A DNA stretch of 64,000 nucleotides from CAWIOX01 sp963837775 (GCA_963837775.1 CAWIOX010000027.1:71432-135431); one strand, 5' to 3'; numbered from the stretch's first letter, positions 1 through 9,536 are shown. The notes: generated by a model not told the origin, from the letters alone. Numbers and translations: made by a program.

Positions 1-662
1 AGCCAGCTGTCGCAGCCGGCAAAGTAAAAATCAAAAAAACCGGTCAGGCGTTCGCCATCGAACATCACATTGTTGCGGAACAGATCGGCGTGTATCGGTC
101 CGCGCGGCAATTGCTGGTAGGTATCGGAAGCAGCGAACGCTTGCTGGAAATCCATTTCCGTTCGCAGCAGTTGCTGGTTCGCATCGGATAAATGCGGCAG
201 CACGATCGGCGCATTTTCCGTCCACCAGGCCAGGCCGCGCAGATTCGGCTGCACGATAGGAAAATCCTGTGCGGCCAGATGCAGCTTCGCCAGCATTGCG
301 CCGACGGCGGCGCAATGCACCGGTTGCGGCGCCAACTGCGAGGTGCCTTCCAGCTTGGTGACGATCGAAGCCGGCTTGCCATGCAGCGCATTGATGATCT
401 CCCCCTGCAGATTGGCAATCGGTGCCGGCACCAGCACATCGCGCTCGGCCAGATGCCGCATCAGGTGCAGGTAAAACGGCAACTGCTCGAAGCTGAGGTT
501 TTCAAAAATGGTGAGAACGTACTCTCCGGCTTCGGTCGTGATGAAAAAATTACTGTTTTCGATACCTGAGGAAATACCTTTGATTGCCAGTGCTTTGCCG
601 AGTGGAAATTGCGTAATCCAACTACTAAGGTCATCCAGGCTGACCGGTGTGAAAACTGCCAT
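1..662 (-). CDS. thrB: Homoserine kinase ThrB (APH-like type), 3' end cut by window edge
   Basis: Phosphorylates homoserine in threonine synthesis, cytosolic. About 220 residues from ATG at 662 are present; the C-terminus lies outside the window. The N-terminus (MAVFTPVSLDDLSSW), the LVPAPI stretch, the HADLFRNNVMF catalytic-loop motif and the following GFFDFYFAG metal-site motif are typical of the aminoglycoside-phosphotransferase-like ThrB of Proteobacteria, which is unrelated to the GHMP-type ThrB. The frame is open to the edge. It is followed upstream on the same strand by the DUF2782 gene, an order common in Betaproteobacteria. Confidence 0.93.
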   Translation of the reverse strand, partial: MAVFTPVSLDDLSSWITQFPLGKALAIKGISSGIENSNFFITTEAGEYVLTIFENLSFEQLPFYLHLMRHLAERDVLVPAPIANLQGEIINALHGKPASIVTKLEGTSQLAPQPVHCAAVGAMLAKLHLAAQDFPIVQPNLRGLAWWTENAPIVLPHLSDANQQLLRTEMDFQQAFAASDTYQQLPRGPIHADLFRNNVMFDGERLTGFFDFYFAGCDSW

Positions 663-724
663 GAGGGAAGTAAGTAAAAAACGAAATCAGTAGGATAAAA
701 GCGAAGTTGACGCGAACAGCCGCA

Positions 725-1111
725 TCACTTCGCGCTTGGGGGCGCTGGTGGTATCGGTTCGGCTGGCACGTCTGCCGCTTGCTTGACGCCCTTTTTCTTG
801 CGTCCCAGGTCGAACTCATGCACTGACCATTGCGCACCCCGGTTCTCATTGCTTTGCGCATCGCCTGGCATTGCATTACCGGCCCCTTCATTCGGTTTCA
901 GGTAATAGGTGCTTTTGCCAGACTGGACCTTGACTTCGGTTACCTTGCCTTTTTCACGTTTTTCAGTGATTTTCTTTTCGCTATCCGGCTTGCGGATGGT
1001 AATGGCTGGGGCTTCGCCTTCTTCCAGCTTTTCCATCTTCGGAGGCTGTTGCGCAGCAGCAAGCAGCGGCATTGCACAACCCAAAATGAGCCAAATCGTC
1101 GATAGTCGCAT
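725..1111 (-). CDS. DUF2782 family secreted protein
   Basis: A 128-residue protein of unknown function. It starts with a clean signal peptide (MRLSTIWLILGC, cleavage after a run of Ala near residue 20). A short charged domain follows, rich in Lys and Glu with the pattern ITIR...VTEVKVQSGKSTYYLKPN, then a Pro/Ala-rich tail. Small proteins like this are found between thrB and polA in many Betaproteobacteria. The reading frame extends upstream to 1162, but the ATG at 1111 places the hydrophobic segment at the N-terminus and is preferred. Probably periplasmic; no catalytic residues can be assigned. Confidence 0.75.
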   Translation of the reverse strand: MRLSTIWLILGCAMPLLAAAQQPPKMEKLEEGEAPAITIRKPDSEKKITEKREKGKVTEVKVQSGKSTYYLKPNEGAGNAMPGDAQSNENRGAQWSVHEFDLGRKKKGVKQAADVPAEPIPPAPPSAK

Positions 1112-1226
1112 GATGATCAATGGTTGAACTGCGGTTAAAACGCAAAAAACAGGTTTATGCATGATTGTAGCAAACTGACCCCGCCTTCATAAGGCTTTCC
1201 ATATAAAGGCGAGCGGCATTTCCAGG

Positions 1227-1964
1227 CTACAGATACAGCATCTTCTGCCGCTCCTCCTCGGATGGTTCAATCTCGCGTGCTTCATAGTAGGCAAAAATCG
1301 CATCCACGATATTGCTCGGTTCGTCGATCAGCTGAATCAGGTCGAGGTCTTTTTCGTTAATCGCACCGGCGGCCAGCATCGTGTCGCGGAACCAGCCCAG
1401 CAGGCCGCGCCAGAACGTGGTGCCGACCAGGATGATCGGCATCCGGCGTGATTTTCCGGTCTGGATCAGGGTCAGCGCCTCGCTGAGCTCATCGAGCGTG
1501 CCGAAGCCGCCGGGAAACACCACATAGGCGTCGGCATATTTGACGAAAGCGACCTTGCGCGCAAAAAAATGCCGGAAACTGATCGAGATGTTTTGCCACG
1601 AGTTGCTGGTTTGTTCATGCGGCAGCTCGATATTGAGGCCGATGGACGACGACTTGCCCTCGAAAGCGCCCTTGTTGGCGGCCTCCATGATGCCGGGACC
1701 GCCACCGGATATCACCGCAAAACCGGCATCCGACAGGCGCCGTGCGACATCGACGCATTGCAGATAGTAAGGATCTTCCGGCTTGAAGCGGGCCGAGCCG
1801 AAGATCGATACTGCCGGGCGCAGCTCGGACAGGCGTTCGGTGGACTCGATAAACTCTGCCATAATCGTAAGAATTTGCCAGGATTCACGCGCCTTCAGCG
1901 ACGTGGCGCGATCCTGATCCGTAATCTGCCGCAAGCGCAGCACTCTTTTCCTGTTCTCTTCCAT
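1227..1964 (-). CDS. LOG family protein (TIGR00730; cytokinin riboside phosphoribohydrolase-like)
   Basis: About 245 residues with a Rossmann-type lysine-decarboxylase-like fold. The signature motifs are visible: SGGGPGIMEA near residue 90 and PGGFGTLDE near residue 153. In LOG-family enzymes these bind the nucleotide 5'-monophosphate and hydrolyse the N-glycosidic bond; the bacterial housekeeping role is probably nucleotide salvage. The start is uncertain: ATG at 1964 or at 1970. An AAGG lies 4 nt from the 1970 codon. Both choices abut or overlap the divergent polA start at 1965, so the two genes have no intergenic spacer at all. Confidence 0.88.
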   Translation of the reverse strand: MEENRKRVLRLRQITDQDRATSLKARESWQILTIMAEFIESTERLSELRPAVSIFGSARFKPEDPYYLQCVDVARRLSDAGFAVISGGGPGIMEAANKGAFEGKSSSIGLNIELPHEQTSNSWQNISISFRHFFARKVAFVKYADAYVVFPGGFGTLDELSEALTLIQTGKSRRMPIILVGTTFWRGLLGWFRDTMLAAGAINEKDLDLIQLIDEPSNIVDAIFAYYEAREIEPSEEERQKMLYL

Positions 1965-4723
1965 ATGCATAAAACCTTGTTGTTAGTCGATGGTTCCAGT
2001 TACCTGTATCGCGCCTTCCATGCGCTGCCGGATTTGCGCAATGCGGAAGGAGCGCCGACCGGCGCGATGTACGGCATGATCAATATGCTACGCCGTTTGC
2101 GTCATGATTACCCGGCAGCATACATGGCGTGCGTATTCGACGCCAAAGGCAAGACTTTCCGCGACGATCTGTATCCGGAATACAAGGCGCAGCGCGCCGC
2201 CGATGCCGGACGACCTGGTCCGGCAAATCGAACCGATACACGAAGCGGTGCGCGCGATGGGCTGGCCGATCCTGATGATCGAAGGCATCGAAGCCGACGA
2301 CGTGATCGGCACGCTGGCGGTGGAGGCGGTCAGGCACGGCATGGATACCGTGGTATCGACCGGCGACAAGGATCTGGCGCAACTGGTCAATGCGCATGTG
2401 ACGCTGATCAACACGATGAGCAACGAAAAACTCGACCGCGACGGCGTCATCGCCAAGTTCGGCGTGCCGCCGGAACGCATCGTCGATTACCTGAGCCTGA
2501 TCGGCGACACGGTCGACAACGTGCCGGGCGTATCCAAGGTCGGTCCGAAAACGGCAGTCAAGTGGCTCAGCCAGTACGACACGCTGGAAGGCGTGATGCA
2601 AAACGCCGACAACATCAAGGGTGTGGTCGGCGACAACCTGCGCCAGGCGCTGGACTGGTTGCCGCAGGCCAAGGTGCTGGTGACGGTCAAGACCGATTGC
2701 GATCTGTCGGCGCAGATGAAGAGCATCCCCGAATCGCTGCATCAATTGCCCGAAGACAAGGAGGCGATGCTGGCCTTCTTCACCCGTTACGGCTTCAAGA
2801 GCTGGTTGCGGGAACTGAGCAGCAGCCAGACTGCAGCGCCGCAGGCTGCCGCGCCCAACAACAGCCAGGTGCAGGCCGGCTTGTTCAATACGCGACGATG
2901 TGGCTGCGGCGCCCGCCGAGAAGCATTACGAAACGGTGCTGACCGAAGCCGATCTGGAGCGCTGGCTGGCGACGATTTCGGCCGCACCGCTGACCTCGGT
3001 CGATACCGAAACCACCTCGCTGGAACCGATGCATGCGCAACTGGTCGGCATTTCGCTGTGCTGCGTGGCGGGCACCGCGGCCTACATCCCGCTCGCGCAC
3101 CGCTATCAGGATGCGCCGCCACAACTGTCGACCGAATTCGTGCTGTCCCGGCTGAAACCGTGGCTGGAAGACGCCGGCCAGAAAAAAGTCGGCCAGAACC
3201 TGAAATACGACAGCCATGTGTTCGCCAATCACGGCGTGACGCTGCGCGGCATCCTGCACGACACGCTGCTGGAATCGTATGTGTTCGAGTCGCACAAGAG
3301 CCACGACATGGACAGCCTGGCGCTGCGCCACCTGAACCACAAGACCATCACCTTCGCCGACGTGTGCGGCAAGGGCGCGTCGCAGATCTGCTTCGACCAG
3401 GTCGAGATCCAGCTTGCGACCGACTACGCGGCCGAAGATGCCGACATCACGCTGCAACTGCATCAGGTGATGTGGCCGGAAGTCGCAGCCGACGCCGGCC
3501 TGACTTTCATCTATGAAAAAATCGAGCTGCCGACTGCGGTCACGCTGCAAAAGATCGAGCGCAACGGCGTGCTGATCGATGCCGAACTGCTGGGCAAGCA
3601 ATCGAACGAACTCGGCAAGCGGATGCTGGAACTGGAACAGAAAGCCTATGAAATGGCCGGCCAGCCGTTCAACCTGAACTCGCCGAAGCAGCTGGGCGAA
3701 ATCTTCTTCGACAAGCTGCAATTGCCGGTGATCAAGAAAACCCCGTCCGGCGCGCCGTCGACCGACGAGGAAGTGCTGCAGAAGCTGGCCGAGGATTACC
3801 CGCTGCCGAAAGTGCTGCTCGAATACCGCGGCATCGCGAAGCTGAAATCGACCTACACCGACAAGCTGCCGAAGATGGTCAATCCGGCTACCGGCCGCGT
3901 CCATACCAACTACGCGCAAGCGGTCGCGGTCACCGGCCGGCTGGCCTCGAACGACCCGAACCTGCAAAACATCCCGATCCGCAGCGCCGAAGGGCGCCGC
4001 ATCCGCGAAGCCTTCATTGCGCCGCCGGGCAGCGTGATCGTCTCGGCCGACTATTCGCAGATCGAGTTGCGCATCATGGCGCACATCTCCGGCGACGAGA
4101 GCCTGCTGCGCGCGTTTGCCGCAGGGGAAGACATCCACCGCGCCACCGCGGCCGAGATTTTCGGCAGCGCACCGCAAGACGTCACCAGCGAACAGCGGCG
4201 CTACGCGAAGGTCATCAACTTCGGCCTGATCTACGGCATGAGCGCGTTCGGTCTGGCCGGCAACCTCGGCATCGAGCGCGCCGCCGCGCAGAGCTATATC
4301 GACAAATACTTCAGCCGTTATCCGGGCGTCGCGCACTACATGGCCGACACCCGCGCGCAGGCCAAGGCGCGCGGCTATGTCGAAACCGTGTTCGGCCGCC
4401 GCCTGTGGCTGGCCGAGATCAACTCGCCCAACGGCCCGCGCCGCCAGGGCGCCGAACGGGCGGCGATCAACGCGCCGATGCAGGGCACCGCCGCCGACCT
4501 GATCAAGCTGGCGATGGTCGCGGTGCAGGACTGGCTGGAAAACGACAAGATGCAATCGAAGATGATCATGCAGGTGCACGATGAACTGGTGCTGGAAGTG
4601 CCCGAGGCCGAACTGGCGATCGTGCGCGAAAAATTGCCCGCCATCATGGCCGGCGTCGCCGCGCTGAAGGTGCCTTTGATCGCCGAAGTCGGCGTCGGCC
4701 AGAACTGGGACCAGGCGCATTGA
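1965..4723 (+). CDS. polA: DNA polymerase I (two frameshifts)
   Basis: Replication and repair polymerase. Restored length is about 918 residues (E. coli 928). The order is 5'-nuclease domain (MHKTLLLVDGSSYLYRAF start, EADDVIGTLA), 3'-5' exonuclease (VDTETTSLEP) and polymerase with motif A (SADYSQIELR), motif B (RRYAKVINFGLIYGMSAFG) and motif C (QVHDELVLEV). The frame changes twice: at about 2194-2203, between YKAQR and MPDDLVRQI, and at about 2887-2896, between GLFN and DDVAAAPAEKHYE. Each behaves as one extra base, and the total length is consistent with two +1 events. All catalytic motifs are intact, so sequence error is more likely than gene death. No Shine-Dalgarno is visible before 1965. 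Confidence 0.95.
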
Positions 4724-4822
4724 TCGTTGCTGATTGCCCGTCATCCGCATAAAAGCGCAAGAATCGGAGTGTGCCGGCGCCCGGCCTGCAACACAATGCA
4801 ATAAACAGCACTAGAGGCAAGC

Positions 4823-5711
4823 ATGGACATCGCAAGTATTTTCCGTTTGATCGCACTGGCCGCCATCTGGGGCGGTTCCTTCCTGTTCATGCGCATCGGC
4901 GCGCCGGTGTTCGGGCCGGGCGTGATGATCGAGCTGCGGGTCGGTCTGGCCGCAGTATTCCTGTGGCTGGTGTGCCGTTTCCTCGGGACGGCAGACGCGG
5001 CTGCGGCAACAGTGGCGCCACTTCCTGATCATCGGCCTGCTCAACTCGGCGCTGCCTTTCATGCTGTTTGCGTATGCGGCGCAGACCCTGAGCGCATCGC
5101 TGCTGTCGATCCTGAATTCGGCCGCGCCGATCTATGGCGCGCTCATCGCCGCCGTCTGGCTGCGCCAGCCGGTGACCCGCTCGGCCGCAGCCGGCTTGCT
5201 GCTGGGCGTGGCCGGGGTCGCGACCCTGGTGGCCGGCAGCGTGATGCTGAAAGGCGATGACTGGTGGTGGGCGATCGCAGCCGGCCTGGCCGCGCCGTTT
5301 TGCTACGGTCTGGCCAGCGTCTACACCAAACAGTCATCGACCGCAGTCGATCCGACCGACAACGCGCACGGCAGCATGTGGGCCGCTGCGATCCTGGTAT
5401 TGCCGTTTGCGCTGCTGCAGCCGATCAGGCAAACCCCGACGCCGTCCGACTGGATCGCGGTCACGGCATTGGCGATCGTCTGCACCGGCGCCGCTTACCT
5501 GCTGTTTTTCAAACTGATCAAGGACGTCGGCGCGATGCGCGCGCTGTCGGTGACCTTCCTGATCCCGGTGTTCGGCGTGCTGTGGGGCGCGCTATTCCTG
5601 GGCGAAACGGTGGGCTGGAGCAAGCTGTTCGGCGGCGCGCTGGTGCTGTGCGGCACCGCGCTGGCGAATGGCGTGATCAGCCTGGAGCGCAAGGTCGCGG
5701 CAGAGGGCTAA
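4823..5711 (+). CDS. EamA/DMT superfamily transporter (one frameshift)
   Basis: An inner-membrane drug/metabolite-type exporter of about 295 residues with ten predicted transmembrane helices in two EamA repeats. The first begins MDIASIFRLIALAAIWGGSF; the second lies around WWWAIAAGLAAPFCYGLASVYTK. The frame shifts by one extra base at about 4984-4991. After removing it the sequence continues RQTRLRQQWRHFLIIGLLNSALPF and then into the long downstream frame. The substrate cannot be predicted. AGAGGCAAGC precedes the ATG. The gene stands alone downstream of polA. Confidence 0.88.
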
Positions 5712-5742
5712 ATCGGTGCGATCACGGTGTTTTGCGGTGTTA

Positions 5743-6378
5743 TTACCGCTCTTTGGGGTTGAATTTAAAACGGCAAATATTACCGCCCTTGGCCATGCAT
5801 TCCTGATGATCGACCGTGCTATCGGTAAAGGCCGATAAGAGTGCCAAATCAAACTGGCATATGTTCGGGTTCTTCAATGCGAGGGTATGGAACACGCAAT
5901 TATCCGCCTCGATCACTTCCGCCTTATCGCCGTCATTGCTGCGCGCATCGTATCCAAGCTGCTCCATGATCTCGGACAGCTTTTGTATTTTTTCGCCCCG
6001 ACTCACCAGTTCAGGATGTTGCGCACGCAACTGTTTCCCGACTTGTGCCCCCATTTTGCTCAGGCGTTCGCCCAAGCCGTCAGCCCCGGCTTCCTGCTCA
6101 ACAGATTCGACCAATAATTGCGCGAACCAGGCGTAATGACGCGGAAAGCATTCATTGCCCTTATCGGTCAGCACATAGAGCTGTTCCGGCCGCCCTCCGG
6201 AAGCACGGGTTAGCCCTTTTTTCAGCAGCCCGTCATTTTCCAGTGCCGCCAAATGCTGCCGCACCGCGTTGCGCGTGATCGCAAGCTGCGCCGATAACTC
6301 GTCAGCGGTCATTCCCGCTTTATTTTTCAGCAACTGCCGCAGCAATTCCTTCTGCCGCATTCCCAATATCTCAAGCAT
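5743..6378 (-). CDS. SufR-like (COG2345) winged-helix regulator with C-terminal cysteine cluster
   Basis: 211 residues. A winged helix-turn-helix occupies roughly residues 5-70 (MTADELSAQLAITRNAVRQH...SGGRPEQLYVLTDKG). A helical middle follows, then a C-terminal domain with four cysteines at 161, 174, 194 and 202 in the pattern C-x12-C-x19-C-x7-C. SufR-type repressors bind an Fe-S cluster through a similar set of cysteines and sense iron or redox state; that role is inferred here. An AGGAGG-like site lies just before the ATG. The gene is divergent from the ferritin-like gene at 6579, which makes that gene and the following cytochrome c the obvious regulatory targets. Confidence 0.8.
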   Translation of the reverse strand: MLEILGMRQKELLRQLLKNKAGMTADELSAQLAITRNAVRQHLAALENDGLLKKGLTRASGGRPEQLYVLTDKGNECFPRHYAWFAQLLVESVEQEAGADGLGERLSKMGAQVGKQLRAQHPELVSRGEKIQKLSEIMEQLGYDARSNDGDKAEVIEADNCVFHTLALKNPNICQFDLALLSAFTDSTVDHQECMAKGGNICRFKFNPKER

Positions 6379-6458
6379 ACGTCCTCCTTATGGACAAAAG
6401 CCGCATCGTCCTGACAACAGGCTGGTGCATTTCTGCCCTATTTTATATCATCGCAAAC

Positions 6459-6503
6459 AATAAAACACTTAAAACATATTTAACTGTACAAAGTGTCTTT
6501 ATT
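6459..6503. promoter_or_regulatory. Imperfect dyad in the divergent regulator/ferritin promoter region
   Basis: Arms AATAAAACACTT (6459-6470) and AAGTGTCTTTATT (6491-6503) are inverted copies with one unpaired base, separated by a 20-bp AT-rich spacer. The dyad lies midway in the 200-bp gap between the SufR-like regulator and the Tat-exported ferritin-like gene. Placement and symmetry suggest an operator for the regulator; no consensus is known to me for this subfamily. Confidence 0.4.
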
Positions 6504-6578
6504 GATCTAATCTGACAACTCACCCGCCAATCGAAATCGATTTGTCTACCCGGCGGGGACAAACTCATGGAGCGAAAA

Positions 6579-7163
6579 ATGGCCAACAATCTATTGGAAC
6601 AACAAAACTCACGCCGCTCATTCCTGCGCGGAACCAGCGTCGCGATGCTGTCGACCGGCGCGGTATTGCTGCTGGCAGGACAAGAAGCGGGCGCCGCGGG
6701 CAGCCCGAAAGATCATGCCAACGACGTCGGCATTCTTAACGTGGCGCTGGGCCTGGAGCATCAGGGTATCAATGCATACACGCTGGGCGCCCAAAGCGGC
6801 TTGTTGCAAAAGCCGGTACTCGATATTGCGTTGAAATTTCAAGATGATCACAAAATCCATCGCGATCTGCTGATCAGCACCATCGTCAAACTCGGCGGCA
6901 AGGCAGTCGAGGCAAAATCGCTCGATGCGTACGCGCAGGCACTCAATGCCGCCCAGCTCAAGAACCAGGAAGATGTGCTGAAGCTGGCGCTGTCTCTTGA
7001 ATTGGGTGCGAGCAATGCCTATCTCGGCGTGATACCGTCCTTCAAGGATCATGCGTTCGCCAAAGTGGCCGCCAGACTGGCCGCAGACGAAGTCGCGCAC
7101 TGGGCCATTCTCAACAATGCGCTCGGCATGCCGCTGCCGAAAGCGATGATGTTTGGCGCTTAA
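6579..7163 (+). CDS. Tat-exported ferritin-like domain protein
   Basis: 194 residues. The N-terminus carries a twin-arginine signal (SRRSFLRG, then a hydrophobic stretch ending AGAAG), predicting export of a folded, probably metal-loaded protein to the periplasm. The body is four-helix ferritin-like. Glu/His pairs can be seen in GLEHQGINAY, DDHKIHRD, LELGASNAYL and ADEVAHWAILNN. Members of this ferritin-2-like group are little characterised. The ATG at 6579 is preferred because GGAG at 6569-6572 is 6 nt upstream; an ATG at 6567 is an alternative. A terminator follows, then a cytochrome c. Confidence 0.85.
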   Translation: MANNLLEQQNSRRSFLRGTSVAMLSTGAVLLLAGQEAGAAGSPKDHANDVGILNVALGLEHQGINAYTLGAQSGLLQKPVLDIALKFQDDHKIHRDLLISTIVKLGGKAVEAKSLDAYAQALNAAQLKNQEDVLKLALSLELGASNAYLGVIPSFKDHAFAKVAARLAADEVAHWAILNNALGMPLPKAMMFGA

Positions 7164-7170
7164 TAAATAT

Positions 7171-7209
7171 TGACCGGCTGAAATAATGCTTTTCAACCGG
7201 TCATTTTTT
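7171..7209 (+). terminator. Rho-independent terminator after ferritin-like gene
   Basis: TGACCGGCTGAAA and TTTCAACCGGTCA form a stem with a short loop, followed immediately by six T residues. It separates the ferritin-like gene from the cytochrome c gene, so read-through may be limited. Confidence 0.85.
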
Positions 7210-7223
7210 AAAAAACACAGATC

Positions 7224-7592
7224 ATGAAAACCATTTTCTGCCTGTTCGCGGTTGCCGCCTGTGTGAGCAGCCCGTTCGCCTGCGCCGGCGGCGATGCGAT
7301 GAATGGAAAACTGCTGTACGCGTCGCGCTGCGTCGCCTGCCATTCAATCGATGTGAATCTGGCCGGCCCCGCGCATCGGGGCGTGTTCGGGCGAAAAGCC
7401 GGAAGCGTCATCGATTTTGACTACAGTCCGGCGCTGAAGAAATCCAGGGTGATTTGGAATGAAAAAACCCTGGACAAGTGGCTGGCGAATCCTGAAAAGC
7501 TCATACCGGGGCAAAAAATGGGATATTCGGTATCCGATGCCAAGGAGCGCGAAGACTTGATTGCCTATTTAAAGAGCCAAACCAAGCGCTGA
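7224..7592 (+). CDS. Class I cytochrome c, secreted
   Basis: 122 residues with a signal peptide (first ~21 residues, ending FACAG). One haem-attachment motif, CVACH, lies at residues 36-40. GPAHRGVFGRKAG follows, as in mitochondrial/c2-type cytochromes, and the likely axial Met is in PGQKMGY near residue 98. It is a periplasmic single-electron carrier; the partner is unknown. It sits directly behind the ferritin-like gene on the same strand but beyond a terminator. Confidence 0.93.
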   Translation: MKTIFCLFAVAACVSSPFACAGGDAMNGKLLYASRCVACHSIDVNLAGPAHRGVFGRKAGSVIDFDYSPALKKSRVIWNEKTLDKWLANPEKLIPGQKMGYSVSDAKEREDLIAYLKSQTKR

Positions 7593-7770
7593 CAGATCAG
7601 CTGATCGCGCTGGTCCAGTCGTCCGCTGGACCGTTCAGATCATCCTTACGCCCGACAGGCTCCCGGCAGGATCTAGGCCTGATGTTGCGCCATGCGGCTG
7701 CGCATTCCGATTTGCAGAAAAGCCCGGCGCGTGCTCTAATTGCAACATTGTTGCAAAATCGAGGCTCAAA

Positions 7771-8553
7771 ATTAACTCCACTCTCATTTCCATCCTGCTG
7801 GCCACCACCATTGCCGGCGTCTTCAGCATCGTCGCAGCCGCGATTTTCTCGTTTACGCTGCTGTCGAAGATCGTCGAAAAAATGGTCAGCTTCTCGGTCG
7901 GCATCCTGCTCTCGACCTCGTTGCTGCATGCGCTGCCGGAAGCGTTCGAGTCGCAGGCCGATACCCACACCCTGTTCGCGCTGCTGCTGGGCGGGCTGCT
8001 GTCGTTCTTCTTGCTGGAAAAATTCGCGATTCTGCGCCATTCGCACCACCACGAAGGCGATGGCCACGGCCATCACCACGGCCATGACGTCGACGAGGCG
8101 GGCAAGGCCGGCTGGATGATCCTGGTCGGCGACGGCCTGCACAACTTCACCGACGGCATCCTGATCGCCGCCGCCTTCCTGGCCAATCCCAAGCTCGGCA
8201 TCATCACCGGCCTGGCCATCATCGCACACGAAATCCCGCAGGAAATCGGCGACTTCATCGTGCTGCTCAATGCCGGCTTCACGCGTACCCGCGCCTTCGT
8301 CTACAACCTGATCTGCAGCCTGCTGGCGGTGGTCGGCGGCCTGCTCGGCTATTACACGCTGGAACAGGCATCCGACTGGATCCCGTATGTGCTGGTATTC
8401 GCGTCATCCGGCTTCATCTACATCGCAGTCAGCGACCTGATGCCGCAAATGCAGCGCCGCGCCACGCTGCGCGAAACCATCCCGCAAATCGTGCTGATCG
8501 CACTCGGCGTCGCGCTGGTCTACCTGCTCACCAAAAACGGCCATGGTCATTGA
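7771..8553 (+). CDS. ZIP family divalent metal transporter, probable ATT start
   Basis: About 260 residues with eight predicted transmembrane helices. A His-rich cytoplasmic loop (HSHHHEGDGHGHHHGHD) lies between helices 3 and 4. The ZIP metal-site motifs HNFTDGILIA and HEIPQEIGDF are present, so uptake of zinc or a similar metal is the expected role. The first in-frame ATG is at 7882, but that would remove the first transmembrane helix (SILLATTIAGVFSIVAAAIF). The frame reaches an ATT at 7771 placed 6 nt after a GAGG, with no ATG, GTG or TTG nearby in frame. Either ATT is the start or an ATG has been mis-read. Confidence 0.85.
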   Translation: MNSTLISILLATTIAGVFSIVAAAIFSFTLLSKIVEKMVSFSVGILLSTSLLHALPEAFESQADTHTLFALLLGGLLSFFLLEKFAILRHSHHHEGDGHGHHHGHDVDEAGKAGWMILVGDGLHNFTDGILIAAAFLANPKLGIITGLAIIAHEIPQEIGDFIVLLNAGFTRTRAFVYNLICSLLAVVGGLLGYYTLEQASDWIPYVLVFASSGFIYIAVSDLMPQMQRRATLRETIPQIVLIALGVALVYLLTKNGHGH

Positions 8554-8561
8554 TGATTGAT

Positions 8562-8634
8562 GGGGTATAGGCAAAAACACCCACTCTGCCGCATATAAAC
8601 AAAGGCTGTTTAAAAATACCCCACCCGGTATATT
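8562..8634 (+). repeat. Dispersed ~75-bp intergenic repeat, copy A
   Basis: Runs from GGGGTATAGG through GCCGCATATAAAC and TTTAAAAATACC to CGGTATATTT. It lies between the converging ZIP and sulfurtransferase genes. It aligns end to end with six other copies in this window (10501, 19124, 22087, 30781, 43968, 46484). In this copy the left GGGGTAT can pair with an internal ATACCCC. Confidence 0.75.
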
Positions 8635-9498
8635 TCAGCTGCCGGTAGCCACCGGACGTGCCGGATCGGCGCACCATTCGCTCCAGGAACCCGGATACAG
8701 CGCGGCGCCGGACAGGCCGGCGATCTCCATCGCGAGCAGGTTATGGCAGGCGGTGACGCCGGAGCCGCATTGGGACACCGTCGCTTGCGGCGCACCGATC
8801 AGCGCGCCGAACTCGGCCCGCAACTGCGCAGCCGGCTTGAAGCAGCCGTCGGCTTGCAGGTTGTCCCTGAAGAAGCGGTTCTTTGCGCCCGGGATATGGC
8901 CGCCGACCGCGTCCAGCGTTTCATTTTCGCCGCGGAAACGGTCCGCTGCGCGCGCATCGAGCACCGTGCGTGCAGGATTTTCCAGGTTGGCCAGCAGCTC
9001 GGCGGCGCTGACGGTGCCGACGATCGGTGCGCGCTCCTTGATGGTGCCGCGCCGGATCGCCGCATGTTCGCGCGACAGCGGCACTTCATGCAGCAGCACC
9101 CAGGCCGGCAAGCCGCCGTCGAGCACCGCGACCGCCTCGTGGCCGACCCAGCGCAGCATCCACCACAGGCGCGCGGCGAACATCCCGCCCTGCGCGTCAT
9201 AGGCGATGACCTGGGTGCTGTCGTTGATGCCCCAGTCGCGCAGCGTATCGATGAACACGTCGCGCTGCGGCAGCGGATGGCGGCCGCGGAATTCGCCGTC
9301 GGGGCCGATTTTCGGCCCCGACAGATCGTTATCGAGGTGGGCGAACTGCGCATGCGGAATGTGGCCGGCATCAAATGCGCTTTGTCCGGCTCCCGGATGA
9401 GCGAGGTCGTGGCGGCAATCGAGGATGACCCAGTCGGGCGTGGCCAGATTCTGCGTCAGTTCGGCGGCGGAGATCAGGGTGGTGTATGGCTTGGACAT
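8635..9498 (-). CDS. sseA: 3-mercaptopyruvate/thiosulfate sulfurtransferase (tandem rhodanese)
   Basis: 287 residues with two rhodanese domains. The catalytic cysteine is in the second, in the loop CGSGVTA near residue 240. This loop form is typical of mercaptopyruvate sulfurtransferases (E. coli SseA) rather than thiosulfate-specific rhodaneses. The domain-1 landmarks WVILDCRHDL and DAGHIPHAQF are present. It transfers sulfane sulfur to cyanide or thiol acceptors in the cytosol. AGGAGCC lies upstream of the ATG at 9498. Confidence 0.92.
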   Translation of the reverse strand: MSKPYTTLISAAELTQNLATPDWVILDCRHDLAHPGAGQSAFDAGHIPHAQFAHLDNDLSGPKIGPDGEFRGRHPLPQRDVFIDTLRDWGINDSTQVIAYDAQGGMFAARLWWMLRWVGHEAVAVLDGGLPAWVLLHEVPLSREHAAIRRGTIKERAPIVGTVSAAELLANLENPARTVLDARAADRFRGENETLDAVGGHIPGAKNRFFRDNLQADGCFKPAAQLRAEFGALIGAPQATVSQCGSGVTACHNLLAMEIAGLSGAALYPGSWSEWCADPARPVATGS

Positions 9499-9536
9499 GG
9501 CAGGCTCCTTGAGTGTCAGGCTTAATAGCGAAGATA

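Noticed and set aside
2885..4801. 638-codon open frame antisense to polA
   Set aside because: GC-rich codon structure leaves long mirrored frames; composition is low-complexity (Arg, His, Gln, Ala-rich) with no domain, while polA motifs are clear on the other strand.
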